A stretch of DNA of 64,000 nt from Arthrobacter sp. EM1 (GTDB lineage Bacteria > Actinomycetota > Actinomycetes > Actinomycetales > Micrococcaceae): positions 1,736,001 to 1,800,000 of the forward strand of contig NZ_CP124836.1 in the NCBI RefSeq assembly GCF_029964055.1, given 5' to 3'. Positions 35,163 to 43,135 of the stretch are shown here, piece after piece. The position numbers and the translations under genes are program-made. Each line of letters starts with the position of its first letter. Position 1 is the stretch's first letter. The notes beneath the pieces were generated by a model. The model was given only the letters and a program-made list of their open reading frames with translations. It was not told the DNA's origin and did no database searches.

Positions 35163-36725
35163 GTGTCCATGTCTGACCTATTCCTGGATTACTCGGTGGC
35201 CGCCGAACGCACCGGCGCCTACGACGAGATGTTTACCCCCGGGCAACAGCCCCGGCAGTCGTACGGGCAGGTTGCCGGCGCCCTGCGGGAACTTTCGCTG
35301 GCCGATGTCACTGCCCGGGCAGATTCCATGGCGCGGACCTTCCTGGACCGCGGTGTTACGTTCGACTTTGCGGGGGAGGAACGGCCCTTTCCGCTGGACA
35401 TCGTGCCGCGGGTGATCCCGGCCGATGAGTGGACCGTGCTGGAGAAGGGTGTGGCGCAGCGCGTCCGGGCCCTCGAAGCGTTCCTCAACGACGTCTACGA
35501 CAAGATGACGGTAGTGGCCGACGGCGTCATCCCGCGCCAGCTCGTCACAACCAGCGCACACTTCCACCGCCAGGTGCACGGCTTTGAACCGGCCGGCGGT
35601 GTCCGTGTCCATGTCTCCGGCATCGACGTGGTCCGCGACGCCGCAGGAACTTTCCGGGTCCTGGAGGACAACGTCCGCGTCCCCTCGGGGGTCAGCTACG
35701 TCCTGGAGAACCGCCGCGCCATGGCCAAAGGCCTGCCGGAGGCCTTTGGCCAGCAGCTCATCCGGCCGGTCGAGGAGTACCCGCGGCGGCTGCTCTCCGC
35801 CCTGCGCAAGACGGCACCGTCCGGCGTCGACGACCCCACAGTCGTCGTCCTGACCCCCGGCGTCTTCAACAGCGCCTACTTCGAACACACCCTGCTCGCC
35901 GGCCTGATGGGCGTCGAACTCGTCGAAGGCCGGGACCTGATCTGCCGCGGCAACCGCGTCTACATGCGCACTACCGCCGGCGAGCAGCGCGTGGACGTGA
36001 TCTACAAGCGCATCGATGACGAGTTCCTGGACCCGCTGCAGTTCCGCGCCGACTCGATGCTCGGCTGTCCGGGCCTGGTCAACGCCGCACGGGCCGGCGG
36101 CGTGACAATTGCCAACGCCGTGGGTAACGGCGTCGCCGACGACAAGCTGGTCTACAGCTACGTCCCGGACCTGATCCGCTATTACCTCAGCGAAGAACCC
36201 GTGATCGCCAATGTGGACACCTTCCGGCTGGAGGAGAAAGCGGCCCGCGAGGAGGTCCTTGACCGGCTGGCCGAACTCGTAGTCAAGCCCGTGGACGGCT
36301 CCGGCGGCAAGGGACTGGTGATCGGTCCGGATGCTTCCCGGGAGGAACTTGAGGCCCTGCGCAAACGCGTTATCGCGGACCCCAGGGGATGGATCGCGCA
36401 GCCGGTCCTGCAGTTGTCCACCGTTCCCACGCTCAGCGGCGACAAGTTCGGCCCGCGGCACGTGGACCTCCGTCCCTTCGCCGTCAACGACGGCGACGAC
36501 GTCTGGGTGCTGCCCGGCGGCCTGACCCGGGTGGCACTGAAGGAGGGCTCCCTGATTGTGAACTCCAGCCAGGGCGGCGGTTCCAAGGACACCTGGGTGC
36601 TGGCGGATTCCCCCGCAGTGCCGGTGGAGACCCTCCCGCGTCCGGCCATCGAGGTCCGCGAGCGGGTCTCGGTCTGGCCGGTAGAGAGCAACTGGCGCGA
36701 CAGCCAGAAGGAGCAGCAGCAATGA
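35163..36725 (+). CDS. Circularly permuted ATP-grasp type 2 protein
   Basis: This is a predicted ATP-dependent carboxylate-amine ligase of about 520 residues. Core motifs include the N-terminal PFPLDIVPRVIPADEW, EDNVRVPSGVSYVLENR, KRIDDEFLDP, and the nucleotide-binding VVKPVDGSGGKGLVIG. It is the first gene of the ATP-grasp / alpha-E / transglutaminase set, which Iyer and Aravind predicted to make or modify peptide tags; the product is unknown. GTG at 35163 has an AAGGTGG site at good spacing; ATG at 35169 is the alternative. Confidence 0.9.
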   Translation: MSMSDLFLDYSVAAERTGAYDEMFTPGQQPRQSYGQVAGALRELSLADVTARADSMARTFLDRGVTFDFAGEERPFPLDIVPRVIPADEWTVLEKGVAQRVRALEAFLNDVYDKMTVVADGVIPRQLVTTSAHFHRQVHGFEPAGGVRVHVSGIDVVRDAAGTFRVLEDNVRVPSGVSYVLENRRAMAKGLPEAFGQQLIRPVEEYPRRLLSALRKTAPSGVDDPTVVVLTPGVFNSAYFEHTLLAGLMGVELVEGRDLICRGNRVYMRTTAGEQRVDVIYKRIDDEFLDPLQFRADSMLGCPGLVNAARAGGVTIANAVGNGVADDKLVYSYVPDLIRYYLSEEPVIANVDTFRLEEKAAREEVLDRLAELVVKPVDGSGGKGLVIGPDASREELEALRKRVIADPRGWIAQPVLQLSTVPTLSGDKFGPRHVDLRPFAVNDGDDVWVLPGGLTRVALKEGSLIVNSSQGGGSKDTWVLADSPAVPVETLPRPAIEVRERVSVWPVESNWRDSQKEQQQ

Positions 36726-36800
36726 CCAGAGGCACCATGTCGATCGCTTTTCCGCTGACCCGTCCTTTTTATGTTTCCGATGCGCCGGAGGTAACCGCCC

Positions 36801-37727
36801 ATGCTTAGCCGTATCGCCGAGTCACTGTTTTGGATCGGCCGCTATGTGGAACGGGCCGACGGAACCGCGCGGATCCTGGACGTCCACCTGGAGCGCCTGA
36901 ATCACCTGCCGATGGAGGAACAGCGCAGCGTCGCGCAGGAGCTCCTTGCCGTGATGGGCGCCCGGGCACAGAGTGAGGACTTCGGCCTCCCCGAACTGCT
37001 CAACGCCCTCGCGTACGACAAACAAAGTGCCACGTCGATTGCCGGTTCACTCGGTGCGGCGCGGGAAAACGCCCGTCGGGCCCGGGAAACGGTGTCCTCA
37101 GGCCTCTGGGAAAGCCTCAACACGACCTACTACGGGCTCAACCAGCACCGCAAGGACGTTGTGGGCACCTACCGCTTTTGCAACTGGGTGCTGGAGCGGA
37201 CCGCCATGGTCAGCGGACTCGCGGACACCACGGTCAGCCACGACGAGAGCTGGCAGTTCCTGGTCCTGGGCCGCTCGCTGGAACGCGCGGACATGACAGC
37301 GCGGATGCTCTCCACCCGGGACGTCCTTTCGGCCGGCATGTCCTGGGTGAACATGCTCCGCTGCGCCGGTGCCTACGAATCCTTCCTGCGGACCCGCCGG
37401 GCGGCTTTCGGCGATCAGCATGCCGCCGAGTTCCTGCTCTTGGACCGGCTGTTCCCCCGGTCCATCGTCTATGCGCTGCGGGACGCGGATGAGTGCCTCG
37501 CCATGCTGGACCCTTCGGCCCAGCGCGTTGGCTTTATCAACGACGCCCGCCGGATCGTGGGGCAGGCCCGGACGTTCCTGGAGTTCCACCGGACCGACGA
37601 CCTGATGTCCGAACTTCCGGAGCACATGGAGCGCGTCCAGAAGGCCGTCTCGCAGGCCTCGGACGCCATTTCCCGTAAGTACTTCAATCAGGCAGACGAA
37701 CTGGCCTGGGTGGGAGAAGTTTCATGA
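36801..37727 (+). CDS. Alpha-E domain-containing protein
   Basis: This 308-residue all-helical alpha-E protein has the family start MLSRIAESLFWIGRYVERAD and repeated ERA/RAD helices (LGRSLERADMTARML). It is always found with circularly permuted ATP-grasp proteins and a transglutaminase; its biochemical role is unknown. It lies 75 bases after the ATP-grasp gene and overlaps the transglutaminase gene by ATGA. Confidence 0.92.
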   Translation: MLSRIAESLFWIGRYVERADGTARILDVHLERLNHLPMEEQRSVAQELLAVMGARAQSEDFGLPELLNALAYDKQSATSIAGSLGAARENARRARETVSSGLWESLNTTYYGLNQHRKDVVGTYRFCNWVLERTAMVSGLADTTVSHDESWQFLVLGRSLERADMTARMLSTRDVLSAGMSWVNMLRCAGAYESFLRTRRAAFGDQHAAEFLLLDRLFPRSIVYALRDADECLAMLDPSAQRVGFINDARRIVGQARTFLEFHRTDDLMSELPEHMERVQKAVSQASDAISRKYFNQADELAWVGEVS

Positions 37728-38575
37728 CCCGGCTGAGCATCATCCACAAGACCGCGTACAAGTACAACAAGCGCGTTACGCTCTCGTACAACGAAGCCCG
37801 CATGACCCCGCTGACGGACCCCCAACAGGTGGTGCTGGAGTCCTCGCTGAAGGTTTCACCGTCACAGGCGGCCCTGAGCAGTTACCGCGACTACTGGGGC
37901 ACCCGGGTGACCGCCTTTGACATGCAGATGCCGCACGAGCACCTGGAGGTCCTGTCCACCACAACCGTGGAGGTACACCGGGCGGAGCGGGTCCCGGCGG
38001 AGGCGGACATTGTGGGCTGGGAGGTTCTTGGCGCCGCGGAAGCGCTCAACAAGTTCAGCGACTGGATTCCGCAGTCCCAGCTCACCGGCCCGGGCGCCGA
38101 AGTGCTCGGGATCATCCCCGGCGTGGTGGGGGACCGCAATCCGCACGAGGCGGCGATGGCTGTCTTTGGCTGGATGCGCGGGGAAATGACCTACATGAAG
38201 GGCACCACCGGAGTCACCACAAACGCCGAGGAAGCCTGGGGCCAGCGCCAGGGCGTCTGCCAGGACCTGGCGCACCTTGCCATCGGCGCGCTGCGCAGCC
38301 GGGGGATCCCTGCCCGCTACGTGTCCGGTTACCTCCACCCGCGCTCGACGGCGGAACTCGGCGAGCCGGTGGCCGGGCAGTCGCACGCTTGGCTGGAGTG
38401 GTGGGACGGTGAATGGCGCAGTTGGGACCCCACCAACCACAAACCGGCGGGCGACCTCCATGTCACAGTGGCGAGGGGCCGTGACTACCGCGATGTGGCA
38501 CCGCTTAAGGGCATCCTGTCCGGCGGCGGAGGCTCAGCACTCAATGTCAGCGTCGAAATCACCCGGCTGGCCTGA
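37724..38575 (+). CDS. Transglutaminase-like cysteine protease family protein
   Basis: This 283-residue protein has the bacterial transglutaminase N-terminal domain (RLSIIHKTAYKYNKRV, SYNEARMTP) and a papain-like core with catalytic Cys in QGVCQDLAHL, His in SHAWLEW and Asp in WDPTNH. All three catalytic residues are present. It is third in the ATP-grasp / alpha-E operon and may cleave or ligate the peptide made by the ATP-grasp enzyme; that is inference. Confidence 0.93.
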   Translation: MTRLSIIHKTAYKYNKRVTLSYNEARMTPLTDPQQVVLESSLKVSPSQAALSSYRDYWGTRVTAFDMQMPHEHLEVLSTTTVEVHRAERVPAEADIVGWEVLGAAEALNKFSDWIPQSQLTGPGAEVLGIIPGVVGDRNPHEAAMAVFGWMRGEMTYMKGTTGVTTNAEEAWGQRQGVCQDLAHLAIGALRSRGIPARYVSGYLHPRSTAELGEPVAGQSHAWLEWWDGEWRSWDPTNHKPAGDLHVTVARGRDYRDVAPLKGILSGGGGSALNVSVEITRLA

Positions 38576-38665
38576 TTCCCGGCACCCCACCCGGTTGCCC
38601 TCTCAGTTGCGGCTGCTCCGGTAGCCCCGGGGTCAGCACAGCCGACGGGCATCCCTGGGGAGGGG

Positions 38666-39154
38666 CTATTCGAGTCCGGAGCGGGTGGCGTCATCCAGTG
38701 GTGTCCACCAGGTCAGGGGCGGAACCACTTTAAACCGGCGTCCGGTCACCGAGTCAGGGGTGATCCGGACAAAGTGTTCCTTTTTGCCCGCTTGCCAGGG
38801 GAACAGGAGCAGCCCCACGGTGTCCAGAACCTCCTCCACGTTCTGCACCGGGGCCGCCTGGCCCTTGATCACCACGCTCCACGCGATGCCGCTGTCGGCG
38901 TCCACCCCATCTGCCTCCACCGCCACCGGTGTGTCGCCGGTGGCAGCCTGCAGCTTGGTGCCGTCAGCCGTGCGGAAGACCAGGGTACCGTGGTCCACCT
39001 TGTAATTAATCGGGAATATGTCGGGATGGCCATCCACCCAGACGGCCAGCCTGCCAACGGTCACGCCGCGTAGCAGCCGCCAGCATTCGTGGTGGTCCAG
39101 GTTCTCAACTTCGTGTGCCTGCTGTGTTTTTTCCGGCTTCGGGTCAGTACTCAT
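38666..39154 (-). CDS. Pyridoxamine 5'-phosphate oxidase-family protein (copy 1)
   Basis: This 162-residue split-barrel protein of the PPOX/FMN-binding fold has the actinobacterial features ECWRLLRGVTVGRLAVWVDG, PDIFPINYKVDHGTLVFRT and AWSVVIKGQA. Such proteins bind flavin or F420 or act as stress proteins. It is paralogous to the protein at 42578-43048. Both flank the sensor kinase/regulator pair and both have a GGGCC-N4-GGCCC-type box upstream. A TAGGGT -10 (39162-39167) 7 bases before the ATG implies a very short or absent leader. Confidence 0.86.
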   Translation of the reverse strand: MSTDPKPEKTQQAHEVENLDHHECWRLLRGVTVGRLAVWVDGHPDIFPINYKVDHGTLVFRTADGTKLQAATGDTPVAVEADGVDADSGIAWSVVIKGQAAPVQNVEEVLDTVGLLLFPWQAGKKEHFVRITPDSVTGRRFKVVPPLTWWTPLDDATRSGLE

Positions 39155-39181
39155 GTCAGCGACCCTACGTCAGCTACTGGG

Positions 39182-39195
39182 CGGCCGATAGGGCA
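39182..39195 (-). promoter_or_regulatory. Candidate DosR-type box, PPOX copy 1
   Basis: CGGCC-GATA-GGGCA fits the pattern GGGNC-N4-GNCCC imperfectly. It is 34 bases (centre) upstream of the PPOX start and just upstream of a TAGGGT -10 hexamer, as for an activator site. Confidence 0.42.
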
Positions 39196-39232
39196 AAAGG
39201 TCACAATCCGAAGCTCCGTCGTTGGGCTCCGA

Positions 39233-39246
39233 GGGCCGATGCGCCA
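39233..39246 (+). promoter_or_regulatory. Candidate DosR-type box, sensor kinase
   Basis: GGGCC-GATG-CGCCA has one perfect and one degenerate half-site. It lies about 80 bases before the kinase start, and a TAGTCT hexamer follows 9 bases downstream. Confidence 0.38.
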
Positions 39247-39317
39247 GCATCAGGGTAGTCTGGCATCACCGTCGCCAGCGCGGACGACAGTTGTGTTCGT
39301 TGTATCGAATTGGGGCC

Positions 39318-41024
39318 ATGAGCATGCATTCAGCAGGGAATCGTCCGGACCAGACCACCGCCGAGCCAGAGCCCATGATTGACGATACGTTCAAGGGGTT
39401 CGTTTCCCGGGCAGAGGAACTGCTCCAGTCCCAGGAACGGATGGCCGGCCTATTGGAGGCCGTTGTCGCTATTGCCGAGGACCTCAGCCTGGACGCCGTC
39501 CTGGAAAGGGTCGTCCAGTCCGCCTGCCGCTTGCTCCGGGCCCGCTTTGGGGCCCTGGGAGTCATCGGCGATGACCGGGCCCTCAGCCACTTCATCACTG
39601 TCGGCATCGACGAAGAACTGGCCCACCGGATCGGACCCCTTCCTACCGGGCACGGGGTCCTGGGCCTGCTGATTTCCGATCCCCGCCCGCTCCGCCTTCA
39701 TGACCTGCGCAGCCATCCTGAATCCTATGGATTCCCGGCGGACCATCCACCCATGAAGTCCTTCCTCGGCGTCCCGGTGCGGGTTCGGGACGTCGTTTTC
39801 GGCAACCTCTATCTGACCGAAAAGGAGGACGGCAGCGACTTCACGGCAGAAGACGAGGGTCTCGCCGTCGCTTTGGCGGCCGCCGCGGGGGTTGCCATTG
39901 AGAACGCCCGGCTCTACGACGACGCCCGGCGCCGGGCCCGCTGGCTGGAAGCCTGCATGGACGTCTCGGGGCTGATGCTCAGCAATGACCGCGACTACAC
40001 CTTCGGCGGATTGGACCCCATCGCAAGCCGGGCCCTCCAGGAGTCCGGCTCGCAGCTCGCAATGCTGGTGGCACCCGCTGCAGGCGGCCGAGGATATCTT
40101 GTCGCCGGGGTGGCAGGAGCAAAAAGTGCGCAGTTCTCCGGCCGGGCGCTCACACTGGATTTGCCTTTGCTGGAAAGTGTCCTCGACGGCGGCGAGCCTG
40201 TTGTGCTCGCTGACGCCTCCGCCCTGTTCGGCGGGATCGACGGCGGCATCACCGGCCCGCTGCTGGCGGTGGCGCTGAGCACCCAGGGCGCCCATCACGG
40301 ACTCCTGATCCTGGTCCGGGACACCGATTCGCTGCAGTACGCCAGGACCGACATCGAGATGGGCGCCGTCTTCGGCTCCCACGTCGCCCTCGCCCTCGAA
40401 CTGGCCCGCGTGCACCGGCTCCGGGAAGAACTGCTGGTATTCACGGACCGGGAACGCATCGCCCGGGACCTGCACGACCTGGTGATCCAGCGCTTGTTCG
40501 CGGCCGGACTGAGCGTCCAGAGCCTGACCCGCTTTACCAAGGACGAACTCGCGACCGATCGGATCCGCACCATCACCGGGGAACTTGACGAAGCGATCCG
40601 CAGCCTGCGGGACACGATCTATTTGCTCAAGAGCAGCAGCAGCGAAACCGAGTTGCTGAGCGGACGGATCCGCCGGGTGGCACGCAGCTCGGCGAAGTCC
40701 ATGCCGTTCGCACCCAGCCTGACCATCACCGGACCGGTGGACGCCGTCACCCCTGACAAAGCGGACAATGTTGTGGCTGTGGTGTCGGAGGGCCTCAGCA
40801 ACGCACTTCGGCATTCCGGCGCCGACGCCATCTCCGTGTCGGTAGGTGTGGTCAAAGGCAGGGTGACAGTGGTCATCACGGACAACGGAGCAGGCTTCAC
40901 CGAACCCGGAAAACGCCGGGGTTTGGCCAACCTTGAGGACCGTGCCCGGATGCTGGACGGCAGCTGCACCATCACGAGCGCTCCGGACGCCGGCACCAGC
41001 CTTGAATGGTCCGTGCCGCTATAG
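39318..41024 (+). CDS. DosS/DevS-like GAF-domain sensor histidine kinase
   Basis: This 568-residue cytoplasmic kinase has two GAF domains (about 55-215 and 230-370), a HisKA_3 dimerisation domain with phospho-acceptor H386 (RERIARDLHDLVIQR) and an HATPase domain (NALRHSG, DNGAGF, GLANLEDRARML). It matches the DosS/DevS layout that senses oxygen, NO and CO through heme in the first GAF. H143 in DHPPMKSFLGVPV aligns by eye with the heme-ligand region of DosS. ATG 39318 is chosen; ATG 39324 also fits. It converges on the regulator gene. Confidence 0.88.
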   Translation: MSMHSAGNRPDQTTAEPEPMIDDTFKGFVSRAEELLQSQERMAGLLEAVVAIAEDLSLDAVLERVVQSACRLLRARFGALGVIGDDRALSHFITVGIDEELAHRIGPLPTGHGVLGLLISDPRPLRLHDLRSHPESYGFPADHPPMKSFLGVPVRVRDVVFGNLYLTEKEDGSDFTAEDEGLAVALAAAAGVAIENARLYDDARRRARWLEACMDVSGLMLSNDRDYTFGGLDPIASRALQESGSQLAMLVAPAAGGRGYLVAGVAGAKSAQFSGRALTLDLPLLESVLDGGEPVVLADASALFGGIDGGITGPLLAVALSTQGAHHGLLILVRDTDSLQYARTDIEMGAVFGSHVALALELARVHRLREELLVFTDRERIARDLHDLVIQRLFAAGLSVQSLTRFTKDELATDRIRTITGELDEAIRSLRDTIYLLKSSSSETELLSGRIRRVARSSAKSMPFAPSLTITGPVDAVTPDKADNVVAVVSEGLSNALRHSGADAISVSVGVVKGRVTVVITDNGAGFTEPGKRRGLANLEDRARMLDGSCTITSAPDAGTSLEWSVPL

Positions 41025-41067
41025 CAGCAGGCGTCGCGGGCAGTGATCGCGGTTCGAGGCCCGCCGG

Positions 41068-41796
41068 CTAACGGACGCTGTGGGGTCGATGTGCTTCCGC
41101 GTGGCTTCCTTGCGGTGCCGGCGACGCGGGGCTCGCGATAAACACCGCAGCCTGCGTCCGCCGTTCAAAGCCCAGCTTGGCCAGCAGTGACGAAACGTAG
41201 TTTTTGACGGTCTTCTCGGCGAGGAACATCTCCGCTGCAATCTGGCGGTTGGTGAGCCCACCGCCCACCAGCTCCAGTACCCGCCGCTCCTGCGGCGTCA
41301 GGGAGGCAGTCCTGGGGTCCACATCTTCGGCCGCCACCAAGCTGTCCACGATTCCGGCGGCGACGCCCTCCGCGAAGAGGGACTCGCCGGCAGCAGCCCG
41401 GCGCAGCGCCCCGATCAGGTCAGTGCCACCGATCTCCTTTAGGACATAGCCGCTCGCGCCCGCCAGAACCGCTCCGCGCAGTGCTTGCTCGTCGTCGTAG
41501 CTCGTCAGAATAATGCAGTTCAGCGACGGGTCCACCGAACGTACGTCGCGGCAGACCTCAATTCCGGTCCCGTCCGGCAGACGGGCGTCCAGGACGCAGA
41601 CGTCAGGATGGAGGGCCGGAATGCGCCGGGTCGCCTCGACGGCGGAACCCGAGCTGCCCACCACCAGGAAGCCCTCACCCTCGAGGAGCTCCTGGAGCCC
41701 GCGCCGGACGAGTTCGTGGTCATCAAGGATAAAGACCCGGATAACGGCCGGTGCCCCGTCGGCTGCAGTGAGACCTGCGTCTGCCCAGGCAATCAT
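41068..41796 (-). CDS. DosR/DevR-like LuxR-family response regulator
   Basis: This 242-residue NarL/FixJ-type regulator has receiver acidic residues D25-D26, phosphorylation site D70 (VLDARLPDG) and K120, and a C-terminal LuxR HTH (LTPQERRVLELVGGGLTNRQIA, written as landmarks). It is the expected partner of the adjacent kinase, whose gene faces it 43 bases away. The ATG at 41796 has a perfect AGGAGA site. It probably binds the GGGNC-N4-GNCCC boxes found around its neighbours; this is inferred. Confidence 0.9.
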   Translation of the reverse strand: MIAWADAGLTAADGAPAVIRVFILDDHELVRRGLQELLEGEGFLVVGSSGSAVEATRRIPALHPDVCVLDARLPDGTGIEVCRDVRSVDPSLNCIILTSYDDEQALRGAVLAGASGYVLKEIGGTDLIGALRRAAAGESLFAEGVAAGIVDSLVAAEDVDPRTASLTPQERRVLELVGGGLTNRQIAAEMFLAEKTVKNYVSSLLAKLGFERRTQAAVFIASPASPAPQGSHAEAHRPHSVR

Positions 41797-41962
41797 GATT
41801 CTCCTGTCCGGCGGCTTATGCTGCCGTGTATGGTGCGGATACTCCGAGGCCCGCTCCGACGATTATGCCGGCGCGGGATTCGCAGACTCCCCATTGTCCG
41901 CTCCGGCCGCCGGTTCCGTTCCCAACGACTGCCATTCTTCTCCGTGTCCCGGGACCGGACAA

Positions 41963-41976
41963 GGGTCCTAGGTCCC
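41963..41976. promoter_or_regulatory. Candidate DosR-type box between regulator and USP genes
   Basis: GGGTC-CTAG-GTCCC has the same outer bases and spacing as the mycobacterial DosR core (GGGAC-N4-GTCCC). It lies about 165 bases before the regulator start and 115 before the universal stress gene. Confidence 0.5.
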
Positions 41977-42004
41977 GCAGGGACAGTTCCGGCGTGTGTT
42001 GCCC

Positions 42005-42018
42005 ATGCCTTTTGGCCC
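42005..42018 (+). promoter_or_regulatory. Candidate DosR-type box upstream of the universal stress gene
   Basis: ATGCC-TTTT-GGCCC has one perfect half-site. It is about 75 bases before the universal stress protein start and 28 bases downstream of the preceding box, a paired arrangement typical of DosR-controlled promoters. Confidence 0.42.
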
Positions 42019-42086
42019 TAGGCGCTGCTGCGGCCAGCAGGTCATGGTAGGCAGGACGTGCCAGTTGTATACCGAAGGGATCTGCC

Positions 42087-42539
42087 ATGACCGAAGCCAC
42101 CAAAGTCCGGACCATTGTGGTGGGAGTCGACGGTTCCGATGCATCGGTTGAAGCCCTGCGCCAGGCCCAGAGCCTCGCCGCAGCGCTCTCCGCGACGGTT
42201 GTGGCGCTGGCCTGCTGGGACGTCCCCCCGGTCTACGACGGATATGTCGCCATGGGCATCGACGACTTCGATGTCCGCGCCGATGAAATCCTGCAGGAAG
42301 CCGTGGAGAAGGCGTTCGGGGCGGACGTCCCCGCCAACCTCGAAACCCGACTCGTCCAGGGCCACCCCCGCCATACCCTGCTTGAGGCCAGCCGGAGCGC
42401 CGAACTGCTGGTGGTAGGGCGCCGGGGCCATGGCGGCTTCGGCGGACTGCTCATCGGTTCGGTCAGCTCCGCCCTGGTGGCACACGCCCACTGCCCGGTG
42501 CTGGTGGTCCATTCCCCGGAACCCAAAGCTGCGAGGTAG
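42087..42539 (+). CDS. Universal stress protein (UspA family)
   Basis: This 150-residue UspA-fold protein has the N-terminal IVVGVDGSDAS and the ATP-binding motif GRRGHGGFGGLLIGS, so it is of the ATP-binding class. In mycobacteria several such proteins belong to the DosR regulon. Here it sits beside the DosRS-like genes with two candidate boxes upstream. A GAAGGGA ribosome site supports the ATG at 42087. Confidence 0.94.
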   Translation: MTEATKVRTIVVGVDGSDASVEALRQAQSLAAALSATVVALACWDVPPVYDGYVAMGIDDFDVRADEILQEAVEKAFGADVPANLETRLVQGHPRHTLLEASRSAELLVVGRRGHGGFGGLLIGSVSSALVAHAHCPVLVVHSPEPKAAR

Positions 42540-42577
42540 CGCCCGCAGGCTCCAGCCCGGTGGCAGCTACTCGAAAG

Positions 42578-43048
42578 CTACTCGAAAGAGGCCCGGCGGG
42601 GATCAGAGAGGCGGGTGTTCCACAGATCCGGGTTCCTCACTGTGAACCGGCGACCCGTCAAGGCCTTGGGGGAGAGCCGCACATAGTAGCCCTTGTCGCC
42701 CGGCTGCCACGGCTCAAGGAGGCGGGCGTCGACGGCGTCCTTGTCCTCTTGGCTCTCAATCAGCTGCGCCTCGCCGCGGGCAACAACACTCCACGCCTGC
42801 TGTTCGTGGGCGTCGTAGCCATCGATCTCAAAGGCGATCGGCTTCGCCGTCATCGCCGCCCAGAGTTTGGTGCCACCGGCGGTGCGAAAGACGATCGAGC
42901 GGCGGTCTAGCGCAAAGTTCACCGGAAATATCTCCGGGTGCCCATCCACAATCAGGGCGATCCGCCCCACCACTTCCGTGTCCAGCAGGACCCAGCACTG
43001 GTCAATGGACAGCCCGAATTCGGGCGCGGGCGTCGTCTCTGTATTCAT
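42578..43048 (-). CDS. Pyridoxamine 5'-phosphate oxidase-family protein (copy 2)
   Basis: This 156-residue PPOX-fold protein is a paralogue of 38666-39154: both share DGHPxIFPxN, VFRTAxGTKL, AWSVVxxGxA and LTGRRF-like elements. The cofactor is unknown. I chose the ATG at 43048 (begins MNTETTPAPEFG); the longer frame upstream has no similarity and would cover the regulatory box. It converges on the universal stress protein gene. Confidence 0.87.
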   Translation of the reverse strand: MNTETTPAPEFGLSIDQCWVLLDTEVVGRIALIVDGHPEIFPVNFALDRRSIVFRTAGGTKLWAAMTAKPIAFEIDGYDAHEQQAWSVVARGEAQLIESQEDKDAVDARLLEPWQPGDKGYYVRLSPKALTGRRFTVRNPDLWNTRLSDPRRASFE

Positions 43049-43085
43049 GTGCACCAACGTTACGGGCACTGCCGGGAACCCATTA

Positions 43086-43099
43086 GGGCCATAGGGCCC
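43086..43099 (-). promoter_or_regulatory. Candidate DosR-type box, PPOX copy 2
   Basis: GGGCC-ATAG-GGCCC is a perfect interrupted palindrome, the best of the five boxes in this region. Its centre is 44 bases before the PPOX copy 2 start, a distance similar to that at PPOX copy 1. Confidence 0.55.
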
Positions 43100-43135
43100 G
43101 GACCCTCCCGGCACCGGCGTGAAACCAGCCCGCGC

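Noticed and set aside
36722..36808. A 28-codon open frame between the ATP-grasp and alpha-E genes
   Set aside because: It overlaps both neighbours, has no ribosome site and no recognised motif; best treated as gap sequence.
39450..40814. 454-codon minus-strand frame over the sensor kinase
   Set aside because: Antisense to a gene with intact GAF, HisKA and HATPase motifs; no domain of its own.
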